NCBI GenBank assembly: GCA_963665705.1
Contig: OY762448.1
Coordinates: forward strand, 620,001 to 684,000
DNA length: 64,000 bases
Source: Saccharicrinis sp963665705
Lineage (GTDB): Bacteria; Bacteroidota; Bacteroidia; Bacteroidales; Marinilabiliaceae
Direction: 5' to 3'
Both the position numbers and the translations under genes were made by a program. A model generated the notes under the pieces. The model saw only the letters and a program-made list of their open reading frames with translations, was not told where the DNA came from and did no database searches. Every line of letters starts with the position of its first letter. Position 1 is the stretch's first letter. Shown piece after piece: positions 62,212 through 64,000 of the stretch.

Positions 62212-64000
62212 ATGAACTTACGGAACATTTCAATTCGTTTAAGGTTGACATTGGGGTATAGTATTCTGGTGTTATGTTTAATTATTGTGGGAGCTATTGG
62301 TTGGATAGGTTTAAAAAATACAACTAATATAGCAAAGGTATCAAATGAAGTTAGGGACGTTCAAAGTAATTTGTTGGGTGCACGACTTGATGTAATGTAT
62401 TATCTAAAGTTTACAGATTTTGGTGTAGTTGATAGGGCTAAAGAAAATTTAGATAAAGCAATGACTTACGTTGATTTGGCTGTTCAGGATTCTGATAAAA
62501 GGATAATGAATGGCAATGAATTAAAAAATCATATTCAACTTTATAAAGATTCTTTTAATGAGTATGTAAATTTGGAAAAGAAGAAAGAACAAACTTATAA
62601 TAAATGGTACAAAATCGGAGGAGGCTTAAGTGATATGATCTCCTCAAACAGTTTTGATGGAATTTCTTCTGTATCGCGAAAAATAATGAATCCACATAGT
62701 TTATTACGAATCTCTGCCTGGGAATTTATAGCTAATCCTATGAATGCAGATGGTTCAATCAATGATATAGCAGAAAATAAGTTTAAAGCTAAATTAAGAG
62801 ATTGCACTAATGTACTAGATTCATTTAAAAATAAATTAAGTGTAGGTTACCATAAACCAATTGATCATTTATTATCTCAATACAGTGAGTATGAAAAAGC
62901 ATTTAATGAGTATGCTGAAACTATTGTAAAACAAGGAAATGAAGTTGCTAAAATGCAAAATGAAAGTACTGTTGTTGCATCGTTAGGAGGACAGTTAGTA
63001 AACGAAATATTGACTGAAGAAGAAGCGGTTTTGCGTGCGGCTGATAATAAAATTATTTTAGTGATTATTATAGCTCTGGTACTTGCAGCGATAGTAAGTA
63101 ATCGTGTTTCAAGAAGTATTATTAAGCCACTGGAACAAGGAGTTCTTCTTGCGGAAAAAATGTCAATGGGAGATTTATTTCATACTATTGAAATTATGGG
63201 GAAAGATGAAGTAATCAGATTGGCAATAGCCATGGATACAATGTGTGAGAAACTCAAGGAGGTAGTTGGTGAAATCATGAGTGGATCACAACAACTAACA
63301 GTAGCAAGTGAACAGCTAAATACAAATTCTCAATCTATTTCAACAAGTTCAAGTGAACAAGCTGCTTCATTAGAAGAGGTTTCAACGGCTATAGAAGAGA
63401 TGGTTGCTAATATTGAACAGAGTAATGATAATGCCGAAGAGGGAGAAATGTTAGCAGATAAAGCAATGGGAGCCATTCAAGGGGTTAGTAAAGAATCGCG
63501 AAAAGCAATGGAAGCTAATAAACGTATTACAGATAAAATTACTGTAATTAGCGAAATAGCTTCGCAAACTAATATATTAGCATTAAATGCGGCTGTTGAA
63601 GCAGCTAGAGCAGGACAGCATGGAAGAGGTTTTGCAGTTGTTGCAGCTGAAGTAAGAAAGTTAGCAGAAAGAAGTAAACTAGCCGCAGATGAGATTGTTC
63701 AATTGGCGAAAGAGAGCAATGATTTATCAATTAAATCAAATGATAAATTGGAGGCTGTATTGCCAGGTGTTAATCAAACCAATTTATTTATGAAAGAAAT
63801 TGCAGCTTCCTCTAAAGAACAAAGAACAGGAGCCGGACAAATAAATAGTGCTGTTCAACAACTAAACCAGGCAACACAAGAAAGTGCTTCCGGAAGCGAG
63901 GAAATGGCAAGTAGTGCAGAGGAGCTAAGTAGTCAGGCTATTCAATTGCGTGAATTAATTGATTATTTTAAGATTGAAGAATGTTTAGATATAGATACTA
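62212..64000 (+). CDS. Methyl-accepting chemotaxis protein, 3' end beyond the window
   Basis: The frame is open from the ATG at 62212 to the window end (596 codons visible). The protein has a first transmembrane helix (about residues 10-32, RLTLGYSILVLCLIIVGAIGWIG), a helical periplasmic sensor of about 240 residues, a second helix (about 278-300), a HAMP domain (about 300-350), and a methyl-accepting signalling domain whose hairpin tip reads ISEIASQTNILALNAAVEAARAGQHGRGFAVVA (about 446-478). It would signal to CheA/CheW. Che genes or flagella are not seen here, so it may control another form of motility or a second-messenger pathway. The end at position 64000 is the window edge, not a stop. 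Confidence 0.9.
   Translation, partial: MNLRNISIRLRLTLGYSILVLCLIIVGAIGWIGLKNTTNIAKVSNEVRDVQSNLLGARLDVMYYLKFTDFGVVDRAKENLDKAMTYVDLAVQDSDKRIMNGNELKNHIQLYKDSFNEYVNLEKKKEQTYNKWYKIGGGLSDMISSNSFDGISSVSRKIMNPHSLLRISAWEFIANPMNADGSINDIAENKFKAKLRDCTNVLDSFKNKLSVGYHKPIDHLLSQYSEYEKAFNEYAETIVKQGNEVAKMQNESTVVASLGGQLVNEILTEEEAVLRAADNKIILVIIIALVLAAIVSNRVSRSIIKPLEQGVLLAEKMSMGDLFHTIEIMGKDEVIRLAIAMDTMCEKLKEVVGEIMSGSQQLTVASEQLNTNSQSISTSSSEQAASLEEVSTAIEEMVANIEQSNDNAEEGEMLADKAMGAIQGVSKESRKAMEANKRITDKITVISEIASQTNILALNAAVEAARAGQHGRGFAVVAAEVRKLAERSKLAADEIVQLAKESNDLSIKSNDKLEAVLPGVNQTNLFMKEIAASSKEQRTGAGQINSAVQQLNQATQESASGSEEMASSAEELSSQAIQLRELIDYFKIEECLDIDT

Overview
The window is an AT-rich chromosomal segment of a Bacteroidota bacterium, most likely a marine anaerobe or facultative anaerobe related to Marinilabiliales (Marinifilum/Labilibaculum-like). 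The inference rests on type IX secretion (T9SS) sorting domains of both types, PorP/SprF-family proteins, Bacteroidota-style A-rich leaders without strong Shine-Dalgarno sites, an RND operon in Bacteroidota layout, and an [FeFe] hydrogenase next to a V-type ATPase. No rRNA, tRNA, CRISPR array or prophage was seen.

Layout. 1-8750: a hydrogenase locus. Six signalling or redox accessory genes (two DRTGG proteins, two GHKL ATPase-like proteins, a hydrogenase-like Fe-S protein without the proton-shuttle cysteine, a PHP phosphoesterase) precede a thioredoxin-like [2Fe-2S] protein and the electron-bifurcating hydrogenase subunits HydB, HydA and HydC. 8755-10228: an IS256-family element with 8-bp target duplication. 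10229-21281: a minus-strand T9SS surface cluster (FG-GAP protein, 2044-residue adhesin, PorP, CHU_C protein, PorP). A decayed direct copy of the hydC 3' end at 21572-21606 flanks this block on the other side, so the block between the two hydC tails looks inserted. 21933-29936: housekeeping nucleic-acid genes (RecQ, DUF5063, RNase D-like exonuclease, rRNA methyltransferase, DEAD-box helicase, Tex). 30023-34549: AGCS symporter, a membrane TPR-HTH regulator, a small secreted protein made only of 11-residue repeats, and a STAS-like protein. 34555-41841: GH20 hexosaminidase, an IS1595-family element with flanking duplication, a B12-binding radical SAM protein and a T9SS-secreted repeat protein. 41939-44055: CstA-family carrier and nitroreductase. 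44233-51158: TetR-controlled RND efflux operon (adaptor, pump, crotonase-like protein, TolC) with a duplicated candidate operator. 51496-59208: V-ATPase operon in the Chlamydia/spirochaete order (E, DUF2764, A, B, D, I, K), with Na+-type ligands in subunit K. 59690-end: a PAS histidine kinase and a chemotaxis receptor cut by the window edge.

How the parts fit. The hydrogenase would couple NADH and reduced ferredoxin to H2, with the accessory module probably sensing or transmitting redox state. The V-ATPase, the AGCS symporter and possibly the RND pump use ion gradients, and the K-subunit ligands suggest sodium. The T9SS cluster supplies surface adhesins, each large cargo lying beside its own PorP/SprF-like partner.

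The most unusual items are the repeat-only secreted peptide at 33702-33971, which has a two-level repeat history, a palindrome at its promoter and a neighbouring regulator; the hydC-tail direct repeats bounding the T9SS block; the long nested inverted repeat inside the IS256-family element; and the degenerate crotonase in the efflux operon. All functional calls come from reading motifs by eye; no database search was possible.
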